From Semisulcospira habei (lineage: Eukaryota > Mollusca > Gastropoda > Semisulcospiridae): a DNA stretch of 64,000 nt. A program made the position numbers and the translations under genes. Below the pieces are notes generated by a model. The model saw only the letters and a list, made by a program, of their open reading frames with translations. It searched no databases and had not been told where the DNA came from. The first letter of the stretch is position 1; each line of letters opens with the position of its first letter. Below are positions 34,501 through 42,620 of this stretch, in pieces. Location: contig BTPG01000003.1 in the NCBI GenBank assembly GCA_036245525.1, positions 206,677,342-206,741,341 on the forward strand, given 5' to 3'.

Positions 34501-35002
34501 AGTGTAGTTTAGCAAGCACACACCACATGAAACAATAGTTGTCATTGTTCTGAATGTTAACAACAGCCTTTTTGTTTACTACTTCTGTTGGCAGTGGTAA
34601 CCATGCTTTACCTAATATAGGATGATACCTAGACTGCTTTAGTTGCAGTTCATGTACATGTCCTTCGTGCCAACCAGACCCCTTCATTCTTGCACTGTCA
34701 ATTGCCTGTAGAAAGTCTGGTAATAGTCTGTCTCTAAACACGTTCTCCAATTCTCTTCTTGTGTTAACAGTGTGTTGTCTTGTTGATATGTACGATACAA
34801 TCACTTCACCGTCCACCCTAGTGAATTCGATTTTTGCAACAATCTGAATCTTTACACTGCCTGTAAGAAGATTTTGTTGTATGACAGAAAAAGAGTTTTC
34901 TATTGATTCGTAAACATTATTAGTATTGGATATGGGTAAGTTTGTTGTGTGAAACACGTTTCTTAAACTAGATGAGCCAGGGTTTTGAACATTGTCCGTC
35001 AT
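31511..35002 (-). CDS. POLB: Polinton protein-primed DNA polymerase, family B
   Basis: It replicates the element from its ends with a protein primer. The 1163-residue ORF starts at 35002 just after an ACAAATAAAA leader. Visible parts are a Cys/His pair region (CNRCLQRFSSIAVAHKH, ~285), ExoI YADFES (~337), an endonuclease VII-like CWICEQPLGG ... RDHDHITGCYRGAAHNNCN block (~435-460), ExoII HNLKGYDSH (~480), ExoIII YLKADVCLLADVF (~617), motif A YLDANNLYGWAM (~722), motif B KLMNNACFGKTMEN (~880) and motif C LLYTDTDSM (~978). All catalytic carboxylates are present. No stop or frameshift interrupts it. It overlaps integrase tail to tail. Confidence 0.97.
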   Translation of the reverse strand: MTDNVQNPGSSSLRNVFHTTNLPISNTNNVYESIENSFSVIQQNLLTGSVKIQIVAKIEFTRVDGEVIVSYISTRQHTVNTRRELENVFRDRLLPDFLQAIDSARMKGSGWHEGHVHELQLKQSRYHPILGKAWLPLPTEVVNKKAVVNIQNNDNYCFMWCVLAKLHFVKIKPERVSNYTKFVKELDFSGIEFPVKIEDIDLFEKLNPGISVNVFVWDNVSVDKLQPIRVSALAPTYGQSENKHVDMLLIGDDNNFHYTIIRNMSRLIHNHTTKHKGKQEFCNRCLQRFSSIAVAHKHVLHCRSADDIQTVLKYPDPGSQAYFKNYGNQQKLPFVVYADFESLVVPYDGPVPESLPKTIKLSDQVVCSFGYILVRSDGLHSEPVIYRGENAACLFLTEMRQLYSQVVQYLTTCQMPLVMTEEDKLKFDTAETCWICEQPLGGDKVRDHDHITGCYRGAAHNNCNLLLKTDPKTYKLPIFFHNLKGYDSHIIMQAVDESYKNISCIAQTTEKYLTFRLDKLAFYDSMQHLSLGLASLAEGLTEYPITSKYFEPDLIKKGVYPYEYISEWVVFEETRLPPKEKFYSTLTGKGISDSEYQHALDAWGKLGCQTIGDYHDQYLKADVCLLADVFESYREKGLLHYRLDPACYITSPGMTWDAFLKSSKISIDLLSDRTMGEMVERGLRGGISIASNNYARANNKYLDGHGDLDRGFDPSSPGSRSFITYLDANNLYGWAMCELLPLKNFCLYDLSQYDVTESGLTNNIINLDRNDPKGWIFEVDLEYPHHLHDYHNDYPLAVEKMSMTGKKEDTKLVPNLNDKFNYVCHYRLLQFYIRHGLVLKKVHRGIQFDQSAFMKDYIMKNTTLRARDGNTAFDKDFFKLMNNACFGKTMENPHHRKDVRLVTTELGAIKLTGKPQYTGYKEFHSSLYAVSLKKKIVKLDKPVFIGMAILELSKLLMLEFYYDYFKPKYPECRLLYTDTDSMIIDVCTEDFYEDMKTELHMYDTSDYPKDHPLYSTQNKKVPGKFKDELNGVPIVEYVGLRSKMYSILHQKGSQSKAKGIKKTAIKNKDIRHEHYKQVLDGALMPDYPNKSLRSNKHNLEIIQTHKKSLAVGDTKRVFHTKEKAYAPGHYRLKLSEDICDELVDELIDNLVTEMSNGVWGNNL

Positions 35003-35038
35003 TTTTATTTGTCCGACAAAATAATAAATGAAAAAATA

Positions 35039-35386
35039 TTACTGCTTGCTCACCCTGTGTAATACCACTTTATTAACTGTAACACTGTCAATATAAACAT
35101 TTAGTTTGCGTAGTTGTTTAAATATGCTATAACAAATTTCCCCTAACCAACCATAGTTGGTATCATCAACTTTAAAAGTAGGTGTCTTTAAATCAACTGT
35201 CATGCACTCCACATCTGGATGCTCATCCACGTAATCTAAAGTCACACTATATGTAACATATATTTCTGATGGTGCTGAAAGGCTTATGTAAGTCTGTTTG
35301 GGTGATGTTATTAAATCAGTAAAGTGCATAACATCTTTGAAAAGGTGTGTGAGATCAAGCACCTGTATGATTTGTCCGTCTGTCAT
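35039..35386 (-). CDS. Polinton protein of unknown function (115 aa)
   Basis: ATG at 35386 is preceded by GTCTAATAAAA, the element's usual leader. The protein begins MTDGQIIQVL, much as the polymerase begins MTDNVQ, and the two leaders are also alike. It has no membrane segment and no motif I know; it is rich in beta-type residues (TYISLSAPSEIYVTYSVTLD). It lies between polymerase and ATPase on the same strand. A small structural or replication partner is possible, without direct evidence. Confidence 0.75.
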   Translation of the reverse strand: MTDGQIIQVLDLTHLFKDVMHFTDLITSPKQTYISLSAPSEIYVTYSVTLDYVDEHPDVECMTVDLKTPTFKVDDTNYGWLGEICYSIFKQLRKLNVYIDSVTVNKVVLHRVSKQ

Positions 35387-35422
35387 TTTTATTAGACAAA
35401 CAAAAGAATAAATTAATTTACA

Positions 35423-36034
35423 TCAATTTACTAACCCATACCCTGTGGGCTGATCTGTCTTTAAAATGAGCTTTAGATGCTTAGTTGATTTCAGTTTATT
35501 TTTTACATCATCTCGTTCATGCTTATTTGGGATGACATCATTTTCTCTGAGACAGTCTTCAAAGCTGTCACAGTCCTTGCAGTAAAACAAACAGATAAAC
35601 TTTAACTGTTCTCGAAAATCTTTCAGTACAGCATTATATTTTTGAGTGAGAATCCATACACTTACATTTGCATGTCTGCCACTGAAAGCAAGTTCTGCTA
35701 ATGTGTTTCTCTTCTTGACAATATCCTTCTCTGCAGAGCAGTCATCAACAATAAACAAGGTTGGCTGTCCTTCAAATTGCTTGTAAAAATATTGTAGGTA
35801 GTCATTCAGTTTTTTCTCAGGGTCAACTAAGTAAATGTTGCTGTCAGTCCAAATGAATAAACGGTTGTGATAAGCTTTGTTGTGTTTGATTGTAGGACAA
35901 AATATTACAATGTTTTCAAAGTGGTGTATGTATCTTGTTTGTAATAAGTCAAGTACGAATTGAGTTTTCCCACACCCTGTGGCGCCACAAAATAATCCAC
36001 AGTGTGGGTCAAGGGTCATTAAGCTCCGGTTCAT
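35423..36034 (-). CDS. ATP: Genome-packaging ATPase (FtsK/HerA type)
   Basis: It is predicted to drive DNA into capsids. I use ATG 36034 (MNRSLMTLD), preceded by GTGTATTAAA, rather than the longer frame from 36070, because that leader matches the gene next to it. Walker A is GATGCGKTQ (~residues 16-24); Walker B is LFIVDDCSA (~92-100); a sensor-like LTQKYNAVLKDFREQ follows. Length about 203 residues, within the usual range. It lies just downstream of the capsid gene on the same strand (gap 19 bp), the usual packaging-morphogenesis pairing. Confidence 0.93.
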   Translation of the reverse strand: MNRSLMTLDPHCGLFCGATGCGKTQFVLDLLQTRYIHHFENIVIFCPTIKHNKAYHNRLFIWTDSNIYLVDPEKKLNDYLQYFYKQFEGQPTLFIVDDCSAEKDIVKKRNTLAELAFSGRHANVSVWILTQKYNAVLKDFREQLKFICLFYCKDCDSFEDCLRENDVIPNKHERDDVKNKLKSTKHLKLILKTDQPTGYGLVN

Positions 36035-36053
36035 TTTAATACACAATATAATT

Positions 36054-37340
36054 TTAATATATGTGTCCACTTAGTCTACACTCTTGTATATTGAGTTGTG
36101 CGTCGTATATCAGGTACAAATATATGTTAATGGCTGCAGCAGTTTCAACCTTCTTTTGTATCTGAATTGTAATCCCATCACTACCGTTCTCGACAGTTCG
36201 TCCTGACCCATGAAGATAATCGTTATCTGTACTACGAAGGTCTAGCCACAGTGCGTATTTGTTTGTAAGGTATTGTCCGATCCTAACATCATACAGATGT
36301 AGATCTTTGCACGCAATGTTTGCAGGTTTATCTCTAATCCTTCCTCCTGCAAAATACTTTATGGTTTCGTCATAGTGTTGATAAGGTAACATTCCTGAAG
36401 CGTACACTTGATTAGGGCGGCCTTCGATTGTACAGGACAAATGTGTAATCTTAGGATTGTAGAATTTTTCTGAATCTCTTTTGTATGGACTCACCGGTTC
36501 AACAAACAACATAAGAATACCTTTCAGTGACCTGGCAGGCGTGTTCAAGTTTATGTTCCACATTGGGTCACTCTTGTCTTTGGGTATTAAACTATGCCTA
36601 ATCACACGGTCATAATAAATTGGAAGTCTTGACTGATACTGATTTTGAATGAGTCTGGCTAGTTCAGTGTGTGTGACAATTTCATATTCCAAGGAAATGT
36701 TAGAGATCTTGTATGTTGCATCTGCGGCAGATGATTTAATGACTTTGGAGTAGTCATTGAAAGTTAGTTCAAAACTTAGACGGTCATTCAGTGCTCCTTG
36801 ATAATAAGGCAAATGAGCTGTGAGGATTTCAAACTCAAGTGGAATGTAAAATCTGGTTCCATATGTTTCAGCTATAATAACTTCCTTTGGTACCCCAGTA
36901 GTTGTTTTGTCTCCGGCATTGATTCGAAGTTTACCAACGTTATCAGACTGTATGCCTTGGTAAACACGGTCTTCTCGTTCTTCTCTTGTGAGCCAAAGGT
37001 CTTTGTAACAGTAGAACACATCTGAGTCGTCAAGACTAAACACTTCCTGTCCTTCAAGTTTTACTTTAATAGTCCTAACAATTGCTCTGCCAAGATTGTC
37101 AACTAGAGTTCTGTTTACGTCTGCGTCTGATGAAAGTTCAATATTAAATGCAAGGCGTGCAGTGCCAGGAACAATAACGTCACTGGGTCCTAGGTTTGGA
37201 AACTTGACTGTAAGTGTTTGGTTCTGGTCTATGGTACTTGGATTGTTTGTGATGACGATTGATTGTCTTATGCCCTTAACACCCAGGGGCTCACGTAGTT
37301 TTCTGTATGGGTCTAACTTTGATCCGTAAGACTGTGTCAT
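36054..37340 (-). CDS. Probable major capsid protein (double jelly-roll)
   Basis: The start at 37340 (MTQSYGSKLDPYRKL) follows CATAATAAAA. The 428-residue protein has the beginning typical of Polinton capsid proteins, with a LREPLGVKGIRQSI block, then beta-rich halves: VIVPGTARLAFNIEL, RFYIPLEFEILTAHLPYYQGAL, and NINLNTPARSLKGILMLFVEP. Size, position next to the ATPase and the repeated beta layout support the double jelly-roll capsid role known for this element group. No signal peptide or membrane helix. Structure prediction would settle the fold. It is transcribed divergently from the 37381 gene across only 40 bp. Confidence 0.85.
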   Translation of the reverse strand: MTQSYGSKLDPYRKLREPLGVKGIRQSIVITNNPSTIDQNQTLTVKFPNLGPSDVIVPGTARLAFNIELSSDADVNRTLVDNLGRAIVRTIKVKLEGQEVFSLDDSDVFYCYKDLWLTREEREDRVYQGIQSDNVGKLRINAGDKTTTGVPKEVIIAETYGTRFYIPLEFEILTAHLPYYQGALNDRLSFELTFNDYSKVIKSSAADATYKISNISLEYEIVTHTELARLIQNQYQSRLPIYYDRVIRHSLIPKDKSDPMWNINLNTPARSLKGILMLFVEPVSPYKRDSEKFYNPKITHLSCTIEGRPNQVYASGMLPYQHYDETIKYFAGGRIRDKPANIACKDLHLYDVRIGQYLTNKYALWLDLRSTDNDYLHGSGRTVENGSDGITIQIQKKVETAAAINIYLYLIYDAQLNIQECRLSGHIY

Positions 37341-37380
37341 TTTTATTATGCACAATAAAAAATAATAAATTAATAAAACA
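37341..37380. promoter_or_regulatory. Divergent AT-rich intergene between capsid and membrane-protein genes
   Basis: The 40 bp between two start codons is almost all A/T and contains AATAAAA-type leaders in both directions (TTTTTATTATG and TTAATAAAACA). It must hold both promoters if the genes are separately transcribed. Confidence 0.55.
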
Positions 37381-38628
37381 ATGGCAGCAGGAGGATTTAA
37401 TCATGAAGATTTTGAAATGGATGACACGTATGATTTTGGTAATACAACAGATATGACAGATATGACTGGTACAAGAAATATTTACAGTTTACGTCACGAA
37501 CTTTTAGAAACCAAAGTGAACTCATTTTATGATCATGTTGGTGGTCGCCCAGACAACGTAGACCCTAATCAGTTTGAACTTGATGGCAAGGGTCATTTAT
37601 ATTTAAATACTGTTGACAAAGGAAAAGTACTATTGACTAACAAAAAAGACCCTAGTAGGTTTAGGGCTTTAAGTACAATAAAAAATGAAGGTGGTGTTGG
37701 TGCCTTGCGTCAACTTGGAATTGGAGGGTCTCCCGTTCCCCCAAGACTGGTTAGTGTTCTTCACGACACGCAAACAAAGTTGCCAACAGGGCAAGAGATT
37801 GAAATGGCACCAGTAACAAGCCTACCAGAAATAGCAAACACAGTGATACAAGAAACTTCATTTACTGAAGGGCAATTAAATGACGCTATGAAAACAATAG
37901 ACGACCCACCTTTGTCAATGAGGGAGATTATGGGATTGGATAAATCACTGCAGACAATAAGAGGTGAGATGGTTAATAATCTTGCCAAACTGGGAGAGCT
38001 TGATAAACACATAGAACGTGAAAAAGAGAAACTGGCTACCGCAGACAATGGAAATCTTGACACAGAAATGAAAGAAAGAATTCAACATAGATTAAATGAT
38101 TTGCAGATAGAAAGATCAGGACGGTTAGAAACAATTAGTATTGGAAGACAAAAACTAAAATCACAGGTCAACAGAATTAGAGAAACTATTCAGAAAATAC
38201 TTCACGAAGACACTACTCTGGCTGAGAGACTAAAAACACTTTTCAGAGAACAGGGTATCACAATTGCTAGTTTAATTACAGCTCTTGGATTTATTATCAG
38301 TACTGTTGTGTTAGCTGTCTCCGGTGCTGGGGTTAGTGGGGGTGCACCACCAACCCCGGGCCCACCAACCCCGGGCCCCCCGGCTCCCACAGATCCAAAA
38401 GATTTACAGTCATGGGTAAAGAAACAGTTGTCTCACATTTCAGACCTGCTTAAGAAATTGGCTCTGAAAGCAATAGACGCTTTGCCTGGCATAATTGGCA
38501 CTGTTGTCAGTTGGCTGATTACTACAGCGGCAAAGGCAGTAGGGTTTATGGCAGAACATGTGTGGGTCTTTTTGGTTACAGTAGGAGGGTTGATGGTGGG
38601 TTATTTAATGAAACAGATAAAGAAGTAA
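37381..38628 (+). CDS. Large coiled-coil membrane protein (415 aa)
   Basis: ATG 37381 follows TTAATAAAACA. The N-terminus is acidic with short MTDMTG-like repeats. A long charged helical region (about 180-285, MKERIQHRLNDLQIERSGRL) suggests a coiled coil. A hydrophobic helix (ITALGFIISTVVLAVSG, ~299-315) is followed by a Gly/Pro linker made of PPTPGP repeats, then an amphipathic region and a second hydrophobic region (VWVFLVTVGGLMVGYLM). Proteins of this layout recur in Polintons, but their function is not established; a membrane-active or entry-related virion part is one possibility. Its 3' end overlaps the convergent 38605 gene by 24 bp. Confidence 0.78.
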   Translation: MAAGGFNHEDFEMDDTYDFGNTTDMTDMTGTRNIYSLRHELLETKVNSFYDHVGGRPDNVDPNQFELDGKGHLYLNTVDKGKVLLTNKKDPSRFRALSTIKNEGGVGALRQLGIGGSPVPPRLVSVLHDTQTKLPTGQEIEMAPVTSLPEIANTVIQETSFTEGQLNDAMKTIDDPPLSMREIMGLDKSLQTIRGEMVNNLAKLGELDKHIEREKEKLATADNGNLDTEMKERIQHRLNDLQIERSGRLETISIGRQKLKSQVNRIRETIQKILHEDTTLAERLKTLFREQGITIASLITALGFIISTVVLAVSGAGVSGGAPPTPGPPTPGPPAPTDPKDLQSWVKKQLSHISDLLKKLALKAIDALPGIIGTVVSWLITTAAKAVGFMAEHVWVFLVTVGGLMVGYLMKQIKK

Positions 38629-39864
38629 AACCCCTAATCCTGTTAGACCTATTACCAATGCAGTTCTTTCCGACTCATGTGTGTCAGGGGTTGGTGTTGA
38701 CTGTACTGGTTGTATGAGTGCCGGTGTTGGGGCCGGGGCCGGGGGTGTTACCGTCTGTAATGATTTTAATGACTGAACATGTGTGGTTGTTCCTCCTAAG
38801 TTTACAGATTGATTGAGACCGAGTTTTTGACCAACACCTGCAACAATGATTTCATTGTTATAATTTGTGATTGTCCCCATTTGGAGTTGAAGATCAGATG
38901 GTAACATGTATAACCCAGTGCCAACTACAAAGTCAACTTTTGATCTGGCATATCTTAAAACGTCTTGGTAGCGCTGTATGCTTGATGGGAGATCAACCAC
39001 TGAATTAATTGAATCTTCAAGATTTGCAAGAAACTGTTTTTGTGCTTCAAATTTTCCACTTCCATTCAAAATGTTTGATTTTGTTAGTGATTGTGCACCT
39101 AGTAAACACCAGACATATGTTCTGATAGACTCATTGACGCGCTCGACTCCCGCTTGAGTAAACCCGTCAGATTTATCTAAGACAAATGTGGTCCAGGCAT
39201 TAGACTGCTTCTGCTCTATTGATCCTATCCAGACTTGTGATTTTGATGAGAATGAAGTGTACCCAGGGTAGTAATCTTGAGGGTATTGTCTGTGGCTCAT
39301 AGCATAATACAATGTACCCATGCCGTTGTGATCATCAAGTTTTTGTGTAAAGTCATACTTAGTGCCAGGGTTAATGTTAAATTCATTACAGATGCGTTCA
39401 AATGCTTTCATATCCATGGGGTTGTTATACCTGTTGAAACTGGATTCAGTGGGCAGTGGTGTATGAAGTTCTGACAGTATACGTCTAAGCTGGTAATAAA
39501 CATGAAAACGATACACAGACCTAATCAGTTTGTTTGAGTGATTCAAGTGGTCTGTAAATGAAACACCACAGCCTGTAGTTGAACATAGAATAGCAAAGTT
39601 GAGTTGGTTTTGAAACATCTGTAGTGGACTTGAAGACCACTTTCTTGCAGTAGAGTCATCTGTTATTGGAGGGTTTAGGTAATGGTCAAACGGATTTGGT
39701 ACTTTGACTTGAAATAGATCTTGTACGCTTGCGTCAGACACAGCTATGTCGAGTTGATTTAGTTGAATTATTTTCTGTTCATAAGTAGGTGCGACATTGT
39801 ATTTGGCATCCACATTAAATTGAAATGCGTTTGTAGTGGTGATGGTTGGTGATTTAAATTCCAT
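38605..39864 (-). CDS. Polinton structural-type protein with C-terminal anchor (419 aa)
   Basis: ATG 39864 follows ATATAAAAAAGG. The first ~340 residues are soluble-looking, with blocks such as KVPNPFDHYLNPPI and AMSHRQYPQDYYPGY. A Pro/Thr-rich linker (PAPAPTPALIQPV) leads to a single C-terminal hydrophobic helix (LVIGLTGLGVLLLYLF). This head-linker-anchor layout fits a virion surface or spike-like protein, but I recognise no domain. It starts 24 bp from the divergent penton-like gene. Unknown function; the ORF is intact. Confidence 0.75.
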   Translation of the reverse strand: MEFKSPTITTTNAFQFNVDAKYNVAPTYEQKIIQLNQLDIAVSDASVQDLFQVKVPNPFDHYLNPPITDDSTARKWSSSPLQMFQNQLNFAILCSTTGCGVSFTDHLNHSNKLIRSVYRFHVYYQLRRILSELHTPLPTESSFNRYNNPMDMKAFERICNEFNINPGTKYDFTQKLDDHNGMGTLYYAMSHRQYPQDYYPGYTSFSSKSQVWIGSIEQKQSNAWTTFVLDKSDGFTQAGVERVNESIRTYVWCLLGAQSLTKSNILNGSGKFEAQKQFLANLEDSINSVVDLPSSIQRYQDVLRYARSKVDFVVGTGLYMLPSDLQLQMGTITNYNNEIIVAGVGQKLGLNQSVNLGGTTTHVQSLKSLQTVTPPAPAPTPALIQPVQSTPTPDTHESERTALVIGLTGLGVLLLYLFH

Positions 39865-39888
39865 CCTTTTTTATATGAGATAATAAAA

Positions 39889-40599
39889 ATGTTTATTACC
39901 TTAACAAATCTTGACACAAGCAAACCAGTGTGGTTAACTAATGGGATTGATAATCGTGATGGTAGCAAGGCTGCAGCTATCCATGAATTGTTCTACACAG
40001 TAAAATGGTTTAATGTAGAGGATGATATATATAATAAAGTAAATTTAGATGGTAAGACTGAAGCTTTACCACCCGGGTATTATGACTTTTGTACTATAGC
40101 TGAATGGTTTCAAAGTAATTTTAAAATTAAAGCAACTTTAAATCCAGCCAACCTACTTGTTACATTAGAATTTCTGACACAAAATTGGTTAAGGATCTCA
40201 GATAAATTTGCATATTTACTTGGATTTTATATTGACGAAGATTGGTATAGATCAGATGATTTAGATGAAGCTATGACTGGTATTATAACAATGAAGACAA
40301 AAAGACTTAAAATAACTGGAAAACGCCCTGTCAATTTGTCAGTACACACAGTACTAAATGTTTATTTGAAAGAACTAAGCACATCTGAGAATGTTCACAA
40401 TGGAAAGCCTTCAACTTTGTTGAGATGCTTACCAACTGGAACTGCTCCGTATTGTGAAAGTGTGGTTGTTAGATTTCCTAATTTGCAGTTTAAGAAATTA
40501 GGTTCCAGTTTCTTTGAGTCACTGAGTATATCTGTAACTAATCAGGATGACAAACCAGTTCTTATGCATGATTTTAGTGTTGTGTTGGAAATTAAATAA
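39889..40599 (+). CDS. Probable minor capsid (penton) protein
   Basis: ATG 39889 follows GAGATAATAAAA. The 236-residue protein is beta-rich, with FYTVKWFNVEDDIYNKV, a PGYYDFCTIAEWFQ segment and a C-terminal strand-rich part (VTNQDDKPVLMHDFSVVLEI). Size, position and the YYDFCTIAEWF-type block match single jelly-roll penton proteins of Polintons and adinto-like viruses as I know them. It would form the capsid vertices. No membrane segment. Moderate confidence until a structure-based search is run. Confidence 0.72.
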   Translation: MFITLTNLDTSKPVWLTNGIDNRDGSKAAAIHELFYTVKWFNVEDDIYNKVNLDGKTEALPPGYYDFCTIAEWFQSNFKIKATLNPANLLVTLEFLTQNWLRISDKFAYLLGFYIDEDWYRSDDLDEAMTGIITMKTKRLKITGKRPVNLSVHTVLNVYLKELSTSENVHNGKPSTLLRCLPTGTAPYCESVVVRFPNLQFKKLGSSFFESLSISVTNQDDKPVLMHDFSVVLEIK

Positions 40600-40620
40600 T
40601 TTTATTTTTGTTTATAAAAA

Positions 40621-41496
40621 ATGAGTGGTGGTCCAAAGTTGAGAATCATACCAGTTGCATGTCCAGTAACAGAATTGAAAGATTTGGCAGACGTACAGGA
40701 TTTTGAGAAGGAGGGGGATGTTGGAGAAATATATGGTTTTGAACTTGATTCAAATGGCATGTACAAGAGGAAAGTAATTGTTGACATGAAAGACGGTGAA
40801 AAACAGATTCCTAAACTTGGTCAGCTGCGTGATGTTACTGTACCTACTCCACCTGTAAATAATTCGCCCTACAACTTAATACATGTGGGAAATAAGTGGG
40901 TGGTTTCACCTGTGCCTGTTCCACCACCCACAATTGACTGGGACATAAAGTTGGAATTTATTAGTCCTTATGTATACACTGATGACGAAGGTGCCTTAGT
41001 GTTTAGGAAGGTTGTTAATTCTGGGCCGCTTATTGTAAGCCTTGTTCCAAGTTTTGCCCCAGACAACAATAGCAGAGAAAAACTGAAAGTTGAAAATTAT
41101 GAGAGACGGCGGTATCTTCTTACAACTAGAAAGGGTAGATCAGATACTTCTGTTGTGTTTATGCCAGCAAGCTTAGTCATGGCTAGAGAAGTGACAATAG
41201 TATTTGAAATTATCATGAAATCTGTTGCTACTGCTAAAGAGGCTCAAATTGCACAAGGAATTAAACTTACATGGGACGAAACAGTAACAGAATCATCAAA
41301 GGTCTTTATTGCCATTACAAAAAATAATGATGTTATTAATGTTTCGAGCAGTGTTCCAGCTGTCAAGGTGGTGGTCGACAAAACAACTTTTGTTCGTCTA
41401 ACTTACATAAACCTTGAACACATTGATCTTGTTGCATTTTATTATGCCAGAAAATTGTATACTTTTGAAGAGTTGCAAAATGTAATTGCTGATTAA
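40621..41496 (+). CDS. Polinton protein of unknown function (291 aa)
   Basis: ATG 40621 follows GTTTATAAAAA. The protein starts with MSGGPKLRIIPVACPV and a PPPTIDWDIKLEFISPYVYTD block; the second half is rich in Val/Thr strands (VVFMPASLVMAREVTIVFEI). No membrane segment, catalytic motif or zinc site is visible. It lies between the penton-like gene and the last membrane-protein gene, in the structural block, so a virion role is plausible. Not recognised. Confidence 0.75.
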   Translation: MSGGPKLRIIPVACPVTELKDLADVQDFEKEGDVGEIYGFELDSNGMYKRKVIVDMKDGEKQIPKLGQLRDVTVPTPPVNNSPYNLIHVGNKWVVSPVPVPPPTIDWDIKLEFISPYVYTDDEGALVFRKVVNSGPLIVSLVPSFAPDNNSREKLKVENYERRRYLLTTRKGRSDTSVVFMPASLVMAREVTIVFEIIMKSVATAKEAQIAQGIKLTWDETVTESSKVFIAITKNNDVINVSSSVPAVKVVVDKTTFVRLTYINLEHIDLVAFYYARKLYTFEELQNVIAD

Positions 41497-41526
41497 ATAA
41501 AAAAAAAATATTTGTCAATAAAAAAA

Positions 41527-42213
41527 ATGGTAAACTTCTATCCACAACTACCAACGCTTGATCCGACTGAAACAAATGTGATGACTAAAACAACGCTTGC
41601 GCCTGATCCACATATGCCAATTGCTTCAGATAAAACATTACAGGCAGATGCATTCAGATTAAATAATATTACAGAAGCTTTGAAATATTTGGAGAGTGAG
41701 GAGGCGAAATACTCACGGTGCAAAAGACGGTATAAGACCGTTTTTAATTCTGTTCAAAACACTTCTATGGCTATTGGTGCAGTTTCAGCTTCATGTTCTG
41801 TAGGGGGTATTGTTCTGTTCGCCACAGGAATTGGAAGTTTGGCTGGAATAGCAGTTGAGGGTGTTAGCGTTGCTACATGCCTAACATGCTTTGGTTTGGA
41901 GGCCTTGAACAAGAGGTTTCACACGAAATTACAGAAACATGAAGCATTGAGTACGCTGGCTGGTGCAAAGCTGAGCAGTATGAAACTTATTATCAGTACG
42001 GCATTAAACGATAATTTTATTGATGACGAAGAATTTAAGCGGGTCCAGGATGATTTAAATAATTACAAGAAACAGAAGTCTGAAATACAAAATAAAATGC
42101 GTAGTCAATCTCCCGTCAATGTTGAAGAACTGAAGGCCAGTTTTTTAGCAGAGGGAAAAAGGATAGGGGTACAGGAAACCACAGAAAAACTACACAATCT
42201 TTTAAACAAATAA
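41527..42213 (+). CDS. Membrane protein with candidate -1 frameshift end (228 aa)
   Basis: The start chosen is ATG 41527 after GTCAATAAAAAAA, as in the other genes; an upstream in-frame start at 41512 lacks it. After a soluble N-terminus and a charged segment (EEAKYSRCKRRYK), a long hydrophobic region follows (about 78-125, with GAVSASCSVGGIVLFATGIGSLAG), then a helical, charged C-terminus. In frame, it ends LLNK-stop at 42211. Bases 42201-42207 are T TTA AAC in frame, a canonical -1 slippery heptamer, and the -1 frame is open to a stop at 42333-42335, ending with PPPEYY. Function unknown; a membrane-active virion protein is possible. Confidence 0.75.
   Translation: MVNFYPQLPTLDPTETNVMTKTTLAPDPHMPIASDKTLQADAFRLNNITEALKYLESEEAKYSRCKRRYKTVFNSVQNTSMAIGAVSASCSVGGIVLFATGIGSLAGIAVEGVSVATCLTCFGLEALNKRFHTKLQKHEALSTLAGAKLSSMKLIISTALNDNFIDDEEFKRVQDDLNNYKKQKSEIQNKMRSQSPVNVEELKASFLAEGKRIGVQETTEKLHNLLNK
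42201..42207 (+). promoter_or_regulatory. Candidate -1 ribosomal frameshift heptamer TTTAAAC
   Basis: The heptamer is in the correct phase (X XXY YYZ as T TTA AAC), one sense codon before the zero-frame stop at 42211. The -1 frame then runs 42 codons to 42335. No strong stem-loop follows; only short stems such as ATGAC/GTCAT near 42264-42275 are visible. Confidence 0.5.
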
Positions 42214-42404
42214 AAATCAGATTTGGTAATCAATCAATATTTTTGTCATATGCTTCGCAGAGAGATGACACGTCATTTACACCACTTGTGCCTGATTATT
42301 TAACCCCATCAGCACCACCACCTGAGTATTACTGAGAAAAAAAAGTTTTTTTATTGTCCTTGTATCTTGATAAATCTGTCTCAGTGTCTTGGGACTTGAG
42401 TCAA

Positions 42405-42480
42405 GTTGTTGTAAGAACTTAGGGTAAGTACTTGTAAGAACTTAGGGTAAGTACTTGTAAGAACTTATGGTAAGTAATTA
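42405..42480 (+). repeat. 23-bp tandem repeat, three units
   Basis: Units of TTGTAAGAACTTAGGGTAAG type between the last gene and the right terminus; an inverted relative (AAGTTCTTATGGC) follows. Confidence 0.8.
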
Positions 42481-42620
42481 ATAAGTTCTTATGGCAACAC
42501 ACTTAAAGGTTACCTCTGCAGGTTCCTAAAAGTTAGTTGCAACTTGTTAATAAGTATTAAGTTTCACTTGGCATCACTTGATCAGGTTCATGATTAGGTG
42601 TTGACAGAGACAATAGTTAT

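Noticed and set aside
36798..37057. ORFs opposite and beside the capsid gene
   Set aside because: No domain and wholly inside a well-supported gene.
42211..42299. Stop-codon readthrough of the last Polinton gene
   Set aside because: In-frame readthrough leads to a different, motif-free peptide; only the -1 frame reaches the PPxY end.
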